Below, piece after piece: positions 54,354-61,909 of a stretch of DNA of 64,000 nt. How positions within the stretch are numbered: the stretch's first letter is position 1; each line of letters starts with the position of its first letter. The position numbers and the translations under genes are program-made. Source of the DNA: an uncultured Oscillospiraceae bacterium (GTDB taxonomy: Bacteria > Bacillota > Clostridia > Oscillospirales > Oscillospiraceae); the NCBI GenBank assembly GCA_947629245.1, contig CANRDC010000005.1:1-64000 (forward strand), given 5' to 3'. Below the pieces are notes generated by a model. It had not been told where the DNA came from. It was given only the letters and a program-made list of their open reading frames with translations, and did not search any database.

Positions 54354-57080
54354 TTACGGAGCTACGCCCTCGCAGTACTCACATTTGCAGTCGTCGCCGC
54401 ACTCGCAGGTCACGCCGTTGACGCAGATGCACTCTCCTTCATACATGCAGGTGCATTCGGGCTCCGCCGGAGGCACCCAGGTGTTGGGGTCGTCCGGGAC
54501 GACGGGCGCCGCGGTGGGCTCCGCCGTAGCCTCCACGACGGGCACCTCCGTAACCTCCACGACGGGCACCGCGGTGGGCTCCGCCGTAGGTACCGCCGTG
54601 GGCTCCGCCGTAGGCACTGCCGTGGGCTCCGCCGTGGGTACCGCCGTGGGCTCCGCCGTAGGCACCGCCGTGGGCTCCGCCGTAGGCACCGCCGTGGGCG
54701 CGTCCGTCTCGGGCAGTTGGGTGGGAACGTCCGTAGGCGCTTCGGTAGGCACGTCTGTAGGCACTTCGGTGGGCACGTCCGTGGGCGCGTCCGTGGGCAC
54801 TTCGGTGGGCACGTCCGTGACCGCTTCGGGCGGCATGTCCGTGGGCGCCTCGGTCTCCGGCGGGAGCTCCGTCTCCTCCGGCCCGGCGGAGGGAGGCGGC
54901 TCCTCGGTGGGCGACGGCTCGGGGCTCGCTTCAGGACTGGGGGACGGGCTGGCGCTGGGCTTCGGCTCTCCCCAAAGGGTCCCGCCGCCGCCGATGGTGG
55001 GCTGGGGGAAGCTCAGCCAGGGCAGCCCTTCATGGATACGGCTCATGACGCTCTTCCAGATCAGCGCCGCCGGGTTGGAATAGAAGTGCATCTGGGCCGG
55101 ATATTTATAGCCCGTCCAGACCGCCGCCACATAGTAGCGGCTGAAGCCGGTGAAATACCGGTCCTCGTTGCTGCTGGTGGTGCCGGTCTTACCGGCGACG
55201 GCCGTGCTGCCGAAGTAGGCCATGCTGCCGGTGCCGCCCCGGACGGCGGCCTGGAGCATGTCGGCGATGTTATAGGCCGTGTTGGCCTTCACCGCCACAT
55301 GCTGGTCGGCGGGATTGTCCAGGATCACCTTGCCGTCGCTGTCGGTGACAAGGGAGTAGGTCCGGCCCCGGCTCATGACGCCGTCGGTGGCAAAGGCGGT
55401 ATACGCCTGGGCCATCTCCTTGGGGGTGATGCCGTAGTTGAGCTGGCCCAGGGCCAGGGCGGCGTAGCCGAAGTCGGAGACCGTCTGGCCCGTCGTCTCG
55501 TCCAGATGGTCCTGGACCAGAGAGGTGAAGCCGAAGCGCTCGGTCAGGTAGTTCCAGGACGCCTGCAGGCCGATCCGGTCCAGCACCTGGGCCGCCACGG
55601 TGTTCCGGGAGGCCACGACGGCGCTGCGGATGGTGGTCCAGCCGTAGTAGCCGCCGCCGTCGTTGTGGGGATACCAGGTGGTGCCCCGCAGCCGGACGCT
55701 GGGGGAGTCGTTGACGGAGGTGTTCTGGGTGATGAGGCCCAGGTCCAGGGCCGGGGCGTAGACCGCCACGGGCTTGAAGGACGAGCCGGGCCGCCGGGGA
55801 AGCTCGGTGGCGTAGTTGTCGGTAAAGCTGCCGGTCTTTTCGCCGGTGTCGCCCGCCAGACCCACGATGGAGCCGTCGTTGGGGTCGATGACCACGATGG
55901 CGGAGCTGAGCTTCTGGCCGGTGGGGTTCCAGGAGGCGCTGGGCAGGTTGCCGGTGTTCTGATAGATATCGTCGATGATCCCCTGGACGCGGGGGTCCAT
56001 GCAGCAATAAATATTGTATCCGCCGTTATAGATGAGCGTCTCCGCCTGGCGCTGGGTGATGCCCTTGGCCTCCGCCAGGTCCGCCTCCAGCTCCCAGATC
56101 AGGGAGTCCACATAGTAGGAGTGGATGGGGATCTCCCGGTCCTCGCCCTCGGCGCGCTTGAACTGCAGCGTCTCGGCCTTGGCGGCGGTATAGTCCTCCT
56201 GGGTGATGTAGCCCTGATCGTACATCTCCCAGAGGATCTGCTCCTGACGGTTCTTGTTGCGCTGGCGGCTCTCAGGACCGATATAGGGGTCGTACAGGGA
56301 GGGGTTGTTGGTGATGCCGATCAGGCTGGCGCACTCGGCCAGGTCCAGCTCCCAGACCTCCTTGCCGAAATATTCCCGGGCCGCGGCGCCCACGCCGTAG
56401 CAGCCCTCCCCCAGGTAGCTCTCGTTCAGATACCAGGTGACGATCTCCTGCTTGGTGTATTTTTTCTCAAATTCCAGGGCCCGGAACATCTCCAGCAGCT
56501 TTCGCTGGACGGTGACCTCGTTTTTGCCGGTCAGGTTCTTGATCAGCTGCTGGGTCAGGGTGGAGCCGCCAAAGGTGTCGCTCATGCTCAAAAACATGTT
56601 GCCGAACGCGCCGATGGTCCGCCACCAGTCCACGCCCTTGTGGGTATAGAACCGCCGGTCCTCGATGGCCACGCAGGCGTGCTCCAGATTGATGGGGATC
56701 TGGTCATACTCCACCCACAGACGGTTTTCCGTGGCGTAGAGGATCTCCAGCTCCCGCCAGTCGTTGCTGCCGGGGCTGCTCTCCACCCAGATGTGGCTGG
56801 ACAGACTGCTGGAAAGCTCCTCCGGCGTCAGGTCCAACTCCTCGTTCAGGCAGGTCTTTACATACACCGCGAAGATGCAGGCCAGGATCATGCCCGTCGT
56901 CAGGAACACCAGCAGCGCCGTGACGGCCACCTTCACCCCCGTGCGCAGGACGAAGCCCGTTCCGGCGGCGGCCGTGTCCACCACCGCGCCAGCCGCCCGG
57001 CGGGCCCGGCGGAACTTCCGGCCCCTCCACCAGTCCCGCACACGCCTGTATGCATCTCTGATCTTTCGGAATATATTCAC
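54354..57080 (-). CDS. Class A penicillin-binding protein (PBP1a type) with repeat stalk and Cys-rich C-terminus
   Basis: The 908-residue protein has a basic cytoplasmic start, one membrane helix (about 50-74), a GT51 glycosyltransferase domain with EDRRFYTHKG (catalytic Glu about 140), GGSTLTQQLIKN and KNRQEQIL, and a transpeptidase domain with S433-S-F-K436, the SRN motif and K631-T-G. It polymerises and cross-links peptidoglycan. Unusual: after about residue 695 comes a Pro/Thr/Glu stalk with DVPTEVPT- and AVPTAEPT-type repeats, and a last block of about 30 residues with nine Cys, mostly in CxC pairs. The start is the GTG at 57080 with GGAGGGG five bases upstream; the TTG further up is less likely. 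Confidence 0.92.
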   Translation of the reverse strand: MNIFRKIRDAYRRVRDWWRGRKFRRARRAAGAVVDTAAAGTGFVLRTGVKVAVTALLVFLTTGMILACIFAVYVKTCLNEELDLTPEELSSSLSSHIWVESSPGSNDWRELEILYATENRLWVEYDQIPINLEHACVAIEDRRFYTHKGVDWWRTIGAFGNMFLSMSDTFGGSTLTQQLIKNLTGKNEVTVQRKLLEMFRALEFEKKYTKQEIVTWYLNESYLGEGCYGVGAAAREYFGKEVWELDLAECASLIGITNNPSLYDPYIGPESRQRNKNRQEQILWEMYDQGYITQEDYTAAKAETLQFKRAEGEDREIPIHSYYVDSLIWELEADLAEAKGITQRQAETLIYNGGYNIYCCMDPRVQGIIDDIYQNTGNLPSASWNPTGQKLSSAIVVIDPNDGSIVGLAGDTGEKTGSFTDNYATELPRRPGSSFKPVAVYAPALDLGLITQNTSVNDSPSVRLRGTTWYPHNDGGGYYGWTTIRSAVVASRNTVAAQVLDRIGLQASWNYLTERFGFTSLVQDHLDETTGQTVSDFGYAALALGQLNYGITPKEMAQAYTAFATDGVMSRGRTYSLVTDSDGKVILDNPADQHVAVKANTAYNIADMLQAAVRGGTGSMAYFGSTAVAGKTGTTSSNEDRYFTGFSRYYVAAVWTGYKYPAQMHFYSNPAALIWKSVMSRIHEGLPWLSFPQPTIGGGGTLWGEPKPSASPSPSPEASPEPSPTEEPPPSAGPEETELPPETEAPTDMPPEAVTDVPTEVPTDAPTDVPTEVPTDVPTEAPTDVPTQLPETDAPTAVPTAEPTAVPTAEPTAVPTAEPTAVPTAEPTAVPTAEPTAVPVVEVTEVPVVEATAEPTAAPVVPDDPNTWVPPAEPECTCMYEGECICVNGVTCECGDDCKCEYCEGVAP
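54560..54705. repeat. 24-bp tandem repeat coding for AVPTAEPT units
   Basis: On the plus strand a 24-base unit of the type GCCGTGGGCTCCGCCGTAGG recurs about five to six times with few changes. It codes for AVPTAEPT on the minus strand. Just beside it is a related less regular array (VPTEVPTD, to about 54830). Such arrays change copy number by slippage. Confidence 0.85.
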
Positions 57081-57150
57081 AAATGCCCCTCCGAATTTTG
57101 CGGACCTTGAAACAGGTGACAATCATTTACGAAAAATTACAGTTATGGTT

Positions 57151-57179
57151 ATTATAACACCATTTTTCCGAATTGTATA
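57151..57179 (-). promoter_or_regulatory. Possible promoter of the class A PBP gene
   Basis: On the minus strand TATACA (57174-57179) and a perfect TATAAT (57151-57156) are separated by 17 bases. The -35 is weak. Confidence 0.45.
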
Positions 57180-57284
57180 TCCCATTTGTAAATAAAACGA
57201 AACTTCTTCCCGCCGCCCGCATGATAACGGCCCGGCGGGGGCATACTTCTGTTGCCGCGGTCCGGCGGCGGGGAGGTCGAACAC

Positions 57285-57389
57285 ATGAGAAAGCTGCGGT
57301 TGAAGATCGCGCTGTGCGCGCTGCTGATGATATTCGCGGCGGCCAGTCTGCTGTCCGTGCTGGCGGACCTGGGCGTATTTGCTTCATAG
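57285..57389 (+). CDS. 34-residue putative membrane peptide
   Basis: ATG at 57285 with GGGGAGG eight bases upstream starts a 34-codon frame: basic MRKLRLK, one hydrophobic helix (IALCALLMIFAAASLLSVLA) and a short end DLGVFAS. This looks like a single-pass membrane microprotein or an uncleaved signal. It lies between the divergent PBP gene and the DUF1292 gene. It is too short for a family call; the ribosome site and helix make it more than chance. Confidence 0.5.
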   Translation: MRKLRLKIALCALLMIFAAASLLSVLADLGVFAS

Positions 57390-57425
57390 AGCGCGCCGCG
57401 AGCGATAAAAACCCATTATTTGCTC

Positions 57426-57454
57426 TTGCAATCCGGGCCGCAAGGCTTTAGAAT
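57426..57454 (+). promoter_or_regulatory. Promoter of the DUF1292 gene
   Basis: TTGCAA (57426-57431) and TAGAAT (57449-57454) are separated by 17 bases, followed by AGGAGG as ribosome site. Confidence 0.75.
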
Positions 57455-57490
57455 AGAGCCAGAAGAAAAACACAGGAGGTCTTCACGCCC

Positions 57491-57784
57491 ATGGAAAGCG
57501 AATTCGGCGCAAGCTACATCACCATCGAGGACGACGAGGGCAACGAGTTTGAGCTGGAACACCTGAGCACCCTGGAGTTTGAGGGCGACGAGTACATGGT
57601 CTTTCTCCCGGCGGATATGGATGAGGACGATCCCGACTACGGCTTTGTGATCCTCAAGGTGGAGGAAGTGGACGGCGAGGAGCAGTTCGTGTCCGTGGAC
57701 GACGAGGAAAAGCTCCAGCGGATCTACGACTATTATATGGAACAGGTCTTTTCGGACGAGGAAGAGGAAATCCCCGAGGACTGA
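57491..57784 (+). CDS. DUF1292 family protein (YrzB-like)
   Basis: The 97-residue, very acidic cytosolic protein shows the DUF1292 pattern: ITIEDDEGNEFELEHLSTLEFEGDEYMVFLPAD, then VILKVEEVDGEEQFVSVDDEEKLQRIYDYYMEQ. In Firmicutes such genes usually follow the ruvX-like gene near alaS; here it stands alone. Function is unknown. AGGAGG lies 11 bases before the ATG. A probable structured RNA gene starts right after it. Confidence 0.9.
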   Translation: MESEFGASYITIEDDEGNEFELEHLSTLEFEGDEYMVFLPADMDEDDPDYGFVILKVEEVDGEEQFVSVDDEEKLQRIYDYYMEQVFSDEEEEIPED

Positions 57785-57802
57785 CCGCATAGTATCTGTC
57801 AT

Positions 57803-57970
57803 ATGAAACCTGCCCTGTTCGTGGTCTCAAGGGCCCGGTTGGACCCACATCTATCATAAGGGACGCCATATATGGCGGCGGAGCGCAGGCCTCCCGGCAT
57901 CCGCCGGACGTTGGAAGCACGGAAACCGCCACGAGGCGACCCACCTGCCAAGCTGTGCAGGTTACAAATC
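57803..57970 (+). ncRNA. ssrS: Probable 6S RNA
   Basis: About 165 bases downstream of DUF1292 have no coding frame of note. The ends pair: AACCTGC (57807-57813) with GCAGGTT (57957-57963). Just inside lies CCTGTTCGTGGTC, like the conserved GUUCG side of bacterial 6S RNAs, and the 3' side reads CCACCTGCCAAGCTGTGCAG. The middle can form a long irregular stem (GGCGGCGGAGCG; CCTCCCGGCATCCGCCGG). A TAGTAT -10 lies 8 bases before the predicted start. 6S RNA binds SigA-RNA polymerase as a promoter mimic. A different structured RNA is possible. Confidence 0.6.
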
Positions 57971-57994
57971 TGGCCCCCACGGCAGGGCGGGCCT

Positions 57995-58033
57995 CGCCGG
58001 AGCAAAGATATCTTTGCTCCGGCGATCGTTTTT
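57995..58033 (+). terminator. Terminator downstream of the probable 6S RNA
   Basis: CGCCGGAGCAAAGAT (57995-58009) is directly followed by its perfect inverse ATCTTTGCTCCGGCG (58010-58024), then ATCGTTTTT. Confidence 0.9.
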
Positions 58034-58035
58034 AA

Positions 58036-58120
58036 CTGCGAGGGGAAAGTGAATTCCCCCTCGCAGAAAGTCAAAATCCTGCCGCACCGCGGATTTTGAC
58101 TTTGACGCGCGGGAATGCCG
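58036..58120. repeat. Row of further perfect hairpins after the terminator
   Basis: CTGCGAGGGG pairs with CCCCTCGCAG (about 58036-58065); AAAGTCAAAATC pairs with GATTTTGACTTT (about 58067-58104); GCGCGG pairs with CCGCGC (about 58106-58122). No frame of note is present. The gap to the next promoter (to 58227) shows nothing else. Confidence 0.7.
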
Positions 58121-58227
58121 CGCGGCTCGCCCTGACCGGGCTTCGCTCTCGTGGATCTCATTTACCTCCTTTTCTCCCCGGCGGCGCCCTCGATCCGGAT
58201 AAAAACGGCCGGGATGGCAAAAAACTG

Positions 58228-58256
58228 TTGATTTTCAAAATGTATACAATTATAAT
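58228..58256 (+). promoter_or_regulatory. Promoter and TGTATACA operator of the KDPG aldolase operon
   Basis: TTGATT (58228-58233) and a perfect TATAAT (58251-58256) are separated by 17 bases. The palindrome TGTATACA (58241-58248) lies in the spacer, the sort of site bound by GntR/FadR-type sugar-acid regulators. A repressor there would block the promoter. Confidence 0.65.
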
Positions 58257-58328
58257 ATTTGGTAGCAGTTTATCCTTGGCTATTTTGTACCGGATACTAT
58301 CCTCTGAGATGAAGGGAGAAATGCAACC

Positions 58329-58967
58329 ATGAGCGAAGTTCTCAACAAACTGCACGAGCTCGGCATCGTGCCCGTAGTGGTCATCGACGACGTGAAGGAC
58401 GCCGTCCCCCTGGCCCAGGCCCTGATCGACGGCGGTCTGCCCTGCGCGGAGGTCACCTTCCGCACCGCGGCGGCGGCGGACGCCATCAAGGCCATCGCCG
58501 ACAGCTTCCCCCAGATGCTGGTGGGCGCGGGCACTGTCCTGACCTGCGAGCAGGTGGACCGGGCCGTGGCCTCCGGCGCCAAGTTTATCGTCAGCCCCGG
58601 CACCAACCCCCGCGTGGTCAAATACTGCGTGGAGAAAAACATCCCCATCACCCCCGGCACCTGCAACCCCAGCGACGTGGAGCAGGCCCTGGAGTGCGGC
58701 GTGAAGATCGTCAAGTTCTTCCCCGCCGAGCCCGCCGGCGGCCTGAAGTACATCAAGGCCATCGCCGCCCCCTATGTGGACGTGAAGTTCATGCCCACCG
58801 GCGGCATCAACCAGAACAACGTCCGGGACTACCTGGCCTATGACAGGATCTGGGCCTGCGGCGGCAGCTGGATGGTGAAGGGCGACCTTATCAAGGCGGG
58901 AGAGTTTGAAAAGATCAAGGAATTGACGGCCCAGGCCGTTCAGATCGTAAAGGAGGTACGTGGCTAA
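58329..58967 (+). CDS. eda: KDPG/KHG aldolase
   Basis: The 212-residue class I aldolase splits 2-keto-3-deoxy-6-phosphogluconate into pyruvate and glyceraldehyde 3-phosphate. It has the family pattern: GIVPVVVIDDVKDAVPLAQALIDGGLPCAEVTFRT with the catalytic Glu (E41), GAGTVLT, SPGTNPRVV, TPGTCNPSDVEQAL, the Schiff-base Lys K129 in VKFFPAE, and FMPTGGIN near the end. GAAGGGAG precedes the ATG. The stop overlaps the start of the KDG kinase gene (TAATG), so the pair converts keto-deoxygluconate to central intermediates, as in hexuronate use. Confidence 0.95.
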   Translation: MSEVLNKLHELGIVPVVVIDDVKDAVPLAQALIDGGLPCAEVTFRTAAAADAIKAIADSFPQMLVGAGTVLTCEQVDRAVASGAKFIVSPGTNPRVVKYCVEKNIPITPGTCNPSDVEQALECGVKIVKFFPAEPAGGLKYIKAIAAPYVDVKFMPTGGINQNNVRDYLAYDRIWACGGSWMVKGDLIKAGEFEKIKELTAQAVQIVKEVRG

Positions 58968-59995
58968 TGGCTAAGATCGTAACGTTCGGCGAGCTGATGA
59001 TCCGGCTGCAGCCGTACAACTATGAGCGCTTCGTCCAGGCCGATCACCTGGAGTTCACCTTCGGCGGCGGCGAGGCCAACGTGGCCGTGAGCCTGGCCAA
59101 CTACGGCCAGCACGCGGTGTATGTGACCAAGCTGCCCGCCCACGCCATCGGTCAGGCGGCGGTCAACTCCCTGCGCCGGTACGGCGTGGACACCACCAAG
59201 ATCACCCGCGGCGGCGATAGGGTGGGCATCTATTTCAACGAGAAGGGCGCCTCCCAGCGTGGCAGCGTGTGCATCTATGACCGGGCCCACTCCGCCATCC
59301 AGGAGGCCACCACCGCCGACTTCGACTGGGACGACATCTTCCAGGGCGTGGACTGGTTCCACTTCACCGGCATCACCCCGGCCCTGGGCCCCAACGTGGT
59401 GGACATCTGCCGGGAAGCCTGCAAAGCCGCCAAGGCCAAGGGCATCAAGATCTCCTGCGACCTCAACTACCGGGGCAAGCTGTGGACCCGTGAGCAGGCC
59501 CGGGCGGCCATGACCGACCTGTGCCAGTATGTGGACGTGTGCATCTCCAACGAGGAGGACGCCAAGGACGTGTTCGGCATCGAGGCGGAGAAAACCGACA
59601 TCACCGCGGGCGAGATCAACCGGGAGGGCTACAAGTCCGTGGCCAAGCAGCTTGCGGACAAGTTCGGCTTTGAGAAGGTGGCCATCACATTGCGGGAGAG
59701 CCACTCCGCCTTCGACAACGGCTGGAGCGCCATGCTCTACGATGTGGCGAGCGGCGAGTACGCCTTCAGCAAGAAGTACGAGCTGCACATCATCGACCGG
59801 GTCGGTGGCGGCGACAGCTTCGGCGGCGGCCTGATCTACGCCCTGCTGAACGGCTATACCACCCAGGGCGCGGTGGAGTTCGCCGTGGCGGCCTCCGCGC
59901 TGAAGCACTCCATCGAGGGCGACTACAACATGGTCACCGTCTCCGAGGTGGAGAAGCTGGCTGGCGGCGACGGCTCTGGCCGCATCCAGCGGTAA
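58967..59995 (+). CDS. kdgK: 2-Keto-3-deoxygluconate kinase (PfkB family)
   Basis: The 342-residue sugar kinase has the PfkB/ribokinase fold: TFGELMIRLQPYN at the start, FGGGEANVAVSLANYGQHAVYVTKLP (substrate binding, about 30-57), the SNEEDAKDVFG segment, and the catalytic GGGDSFGGGLIYAL (about 284-297, base Asp). The pairing with KDPG aldolase indicates 2-keto-3-deoxygluconate as substrate, phosphorylated to KDPG. AAGGAGG precedes the ATG. Closely related fructokinases cannot be excluded on sequence alone. A strong terminator follows. Confidence 0.9.
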   Translation: MAKIVTFGELMIRLQPYNYERFVQADHLEFTFGGGEANVAVSLANYGQHAVYVTKLPAHAIGQAAVNSLRRYGVDTTKITRGGDRVGIYFNEKGASQRGSVCIYDRAHSAIQEATTADFDWDDIFQGVDWFHFTGITPALGPNVVDICREACKAAKAKGIKISCDLNYRGKLWTREQARAAMTDLCQYVDVCISNEEDAKDVFGIEAEKTDITAGEINREGYKSVAKQLADKFGFEKVAITLRESHSAFDNGWSAMLYDVASGEYAFSKKYELHIIDRVGGGDSFGGGLIYALLNGYTTQGAVEFAVAASALKHSIEGDYNMVTVSEVEKLAGGDGSGRIQR

Positions 59996-60017
59996 GGCGC
60001 GGCACGTTGTACATTTT

Positions 60018-60051
60018 CGACCCCTCCGGCGTCGCCGGAGGGGTCGGTTTT
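60018..60051 (+). terminator. Terminator of the eda-kdgK operon
   Basis: CGACCCCTCCGGC pairs with GCCGGAGGGGTCG around GTC, followed by GTTTT. The T run overlaps the next promoter's -35. Confidence 0.9.
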
Positions 60052-60079
60052 GACATTGCGCCCCCTATCGTGGTATACT
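60050..60079 (+). promoter_or_regulatory. Promoter of the lipoprotein gene
   Basis: A perfect TTGACA (60050-60055) and TATACT (60074-60079) are separated by 18 bases. Confidence 0.8.
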
Positions 60080-60131
60080 CTCTATACTACGTACGATCAC
60101 CACGCTCTGCCGGGAAGGGAGACCTGACGAT

Positions 60132-61439
60132 ATGAAGAGATTTCCGGCCGCGCTCATGACCCTGGTCCTGTGCCTGGGTCTGAGCGCCTGCGGCCATTTT
60201 GTGAGCATCATGCCCGGAGACCCCTCCGTCGGCCAGACCGTCGGAGCAGACCAGACCCCGGAGCCGAAGGACTTTTTCCGGGAGCAGGACCTGCTGAGCT
60301 TCATGCGCTGGGACGAGTTCGCCGCCAATTACTATGACGACACGCCCATCGCCCTCAGCATCCGCACCGGCGCGGGCGGCTACGCCTCTCCCGTCTTTGA
60401 CCGCGGCTCCATCATCTCCGCCTGCGACGCTCTCCGGTCCATGACCGTCACCGGCCGGGTCGGCGACACCGGCGGCGCCGCCGAGTCCAAGACCACGTTC
60501 AGCTTCACCATGGAAAACGGCAACCAGTATGTGGTCACCTTCTCCGACGGATATCTCGACCTGAGCACCGGCCTGTACGCCGTCAGCGGCGGCGAGGCCC
60601 TGTGGGGCATCGTCTTTCCGGGCTACGGCGGGGATTTTGACGTTTTCGACCTGTATTTCAGCGACAGCGTCCGCGCCTTTGCCGACGATTTCAACACGAA
60701 CACGCCCGTGTCCGTCGGCCGCCGGTCCAACGGCGGCGCCACTCTGACCTCTCAGGACCCGGCGGTGGTGACCCAGGTGTTCCAGCTGCTGGCAAACGCC
60801 ACCGTCGCCCGCGTCGAGGAGAGCCCCGACCAGAACATCGACCTGACCCAGGCCACGGACTATATCTTCACCATGGCCGACGAGAGCTATTTCACCTTCA
60901 CCTTCACCGGCCCCTGCCTGACCGTGACGGCCTCCGCCGATTACGGCCCGGTGTATTACTGGCTCAACGGCGTGGACGACCTGCCCAATATCACCATCCT
61001 GCCGGAGAGCACCGTTCCCACCTTCTCGGGCGGGCCCATCACCGGCATGCGGGAGGAGATCGCCCAGGCCCAGGCCGCCGCCAACGGCCAGCTGGAGGGC
61101 ATCACCGTTCTGGGCGTTTACGTGGATTACAACATTCAGGGCCAGCACGGGTATCTGACCCTCAGCGGCGAAACGGCCAATAACTTTGTCCGGCAGGTCA
61201 CCTCCATCAACGCCGCCGCGGAGACCACCACCCCCCTGGGCGAGGACATCACCGTCTGCGTGACATTGTCCGACCAGTCCGGCCCCATCATCGTCTTCAC
61301 CGGGGACACGGTCCAGCAGATGGTGGGCGCCAACCACGCCTGCGACATCAACGCCATGGCCGACCTGCGCGCCACCATCCAGACCCTGGCCCAGGACGCC
61401 AACAACATCGGCCATGTGATCCAAAACACCTCTGACTGA
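60132..61439 (+). CDS. Lipoprotein of unknown function
   Basis: The 435-residue protein has a lipoprotein signal (MKRFPAALMTLVLCLGLSAC, lipid-anchor Cys at 20). The mature part is beta-rich with repeated features: SKTTFSFTMENGNQYVVTFSDGYLDL (about 117-143) and DYIFTMADESYFTFTFTGPCLTV (about 240-262), which suggests two copies of one fold. A helical linker and another domain (about 300-435) follow. I do not recognise the family. It is anchored to the outer face of the membrane. The next gene lies 42 bp downstream and also encodes a membrane-attached protein. Confidence 0.75.
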   Translation: MKRFPAALMTLVLCLGLSACGHFVSIMPGDPSVGQTVGADQTPEPKDFFREQDLLSFMRWDEFAANYYDDTPIALSIRTGAGGYASPVFDRGSIISACDALRSMTVTGRVGDTGGAAESKTTFSFTMENGNQYVVTFSDGYLDLSTGLYAVSGGEALWGIVFPGYGGDFDVFDLYFSDSVRAFADDFNTNTPVSVGRRSNGGATLTSQDPAVVTQVFQLLANATVARVEESPDQNIDLTQATDYIFTMADESYFTFTFTGPCLTVTASADYGPVYYWLNGVDDLPNITILPESTVPTFSGGPITGMREEIAQAQAAANGQLEGITVLGVYVDYNIQGQHGYLTLSGETANNFVRQVTSINAAAETTTPLGEDITVCVTLSDQSGPIIVFTGDTVQQMVGANHACDINAMADLRATIQTLAQDANNIGHVIQNTSD

Positions 61440-61481
61440 GCTTTCTCCGGGAGAGACGTATCTTTTATCGGGAGGCAGGCC

Positions 61482-61883
61482 ATGAAGCTGCTAAAAAGGC
61501 TCGCGCAGATACTCATATCAGTCCCGCTGATCCTCATCGGCCTTCTCATCCTCTATGAGGTGTTCGGTTTTTGCGTCAACCACATCGCCACCCAGCGGCA
61601 GACAAAACAGCTGGTCAAGACCCTGGAGGCCGAGGTGCCGGATATAGAGATCATAGACGTACATTCCGAGACGGGGAACACCGGGCCCACGGGAAATCAT
61701 GTGGACTGTCTGTCCGTCGTCACCTTTTCGACGCAGATGCAGCAGTCGGACCTGGAGGACAGGCTGTACCAGCACTATGACTATGACATGTGGATGTGCT
61801 ATTTGACGCAGACAGAGGACGGCAATTATCTCTTTCGTCTCAATACGTCCGCCCCGTTCGTGGACAATATCGAGGGCCATTGA
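61482..61883 (+). CDS. Small membrane-anchored protein of unknown function
   Basis: The 133-residue protein has a basic start and one hydrophobic helix (about 9-31, ILISVPLILIGLLILYEVFGF), then an outside part of 100 residues: a helix (TKQLVKTLEAEV), beta strands (IEIIDVHSETG; CLSVVTFST), a second helix (QQSDLEDRLYQHYD) and NYLFRLNTSAPF. This is a compact alpha/beta fold I cannot name. GGGAGGCAGGCC precedes the ATG. It probably belongs to a transcript with the lipoprotein gene. Confidence 0.75.
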   Translation: MKLLKRLAQILISVPLILIGLLILYEVFGFCVNHIATQRQTKQLVKTLEAEVPDIEIIDVHSETGNTGPTGNHVDCLSVVTFSTQMQQSDLEDRLYQHYDYDMWMCYLTQTEDGNYLFRLNTSAPFVDNIEGH

Positions 61884-61909
61884 GCCCCTGCGCGTCGGCT
61901 GGTGGGAAT

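Noticed and set aside
54330-57110. Plus-strand open frame of 926 codons opposite the class A PBP
   Set aside because: Antisense shadow; low-complexity Arg/Gly/Leu-rich translation while the minus strand has all PBP motifs.
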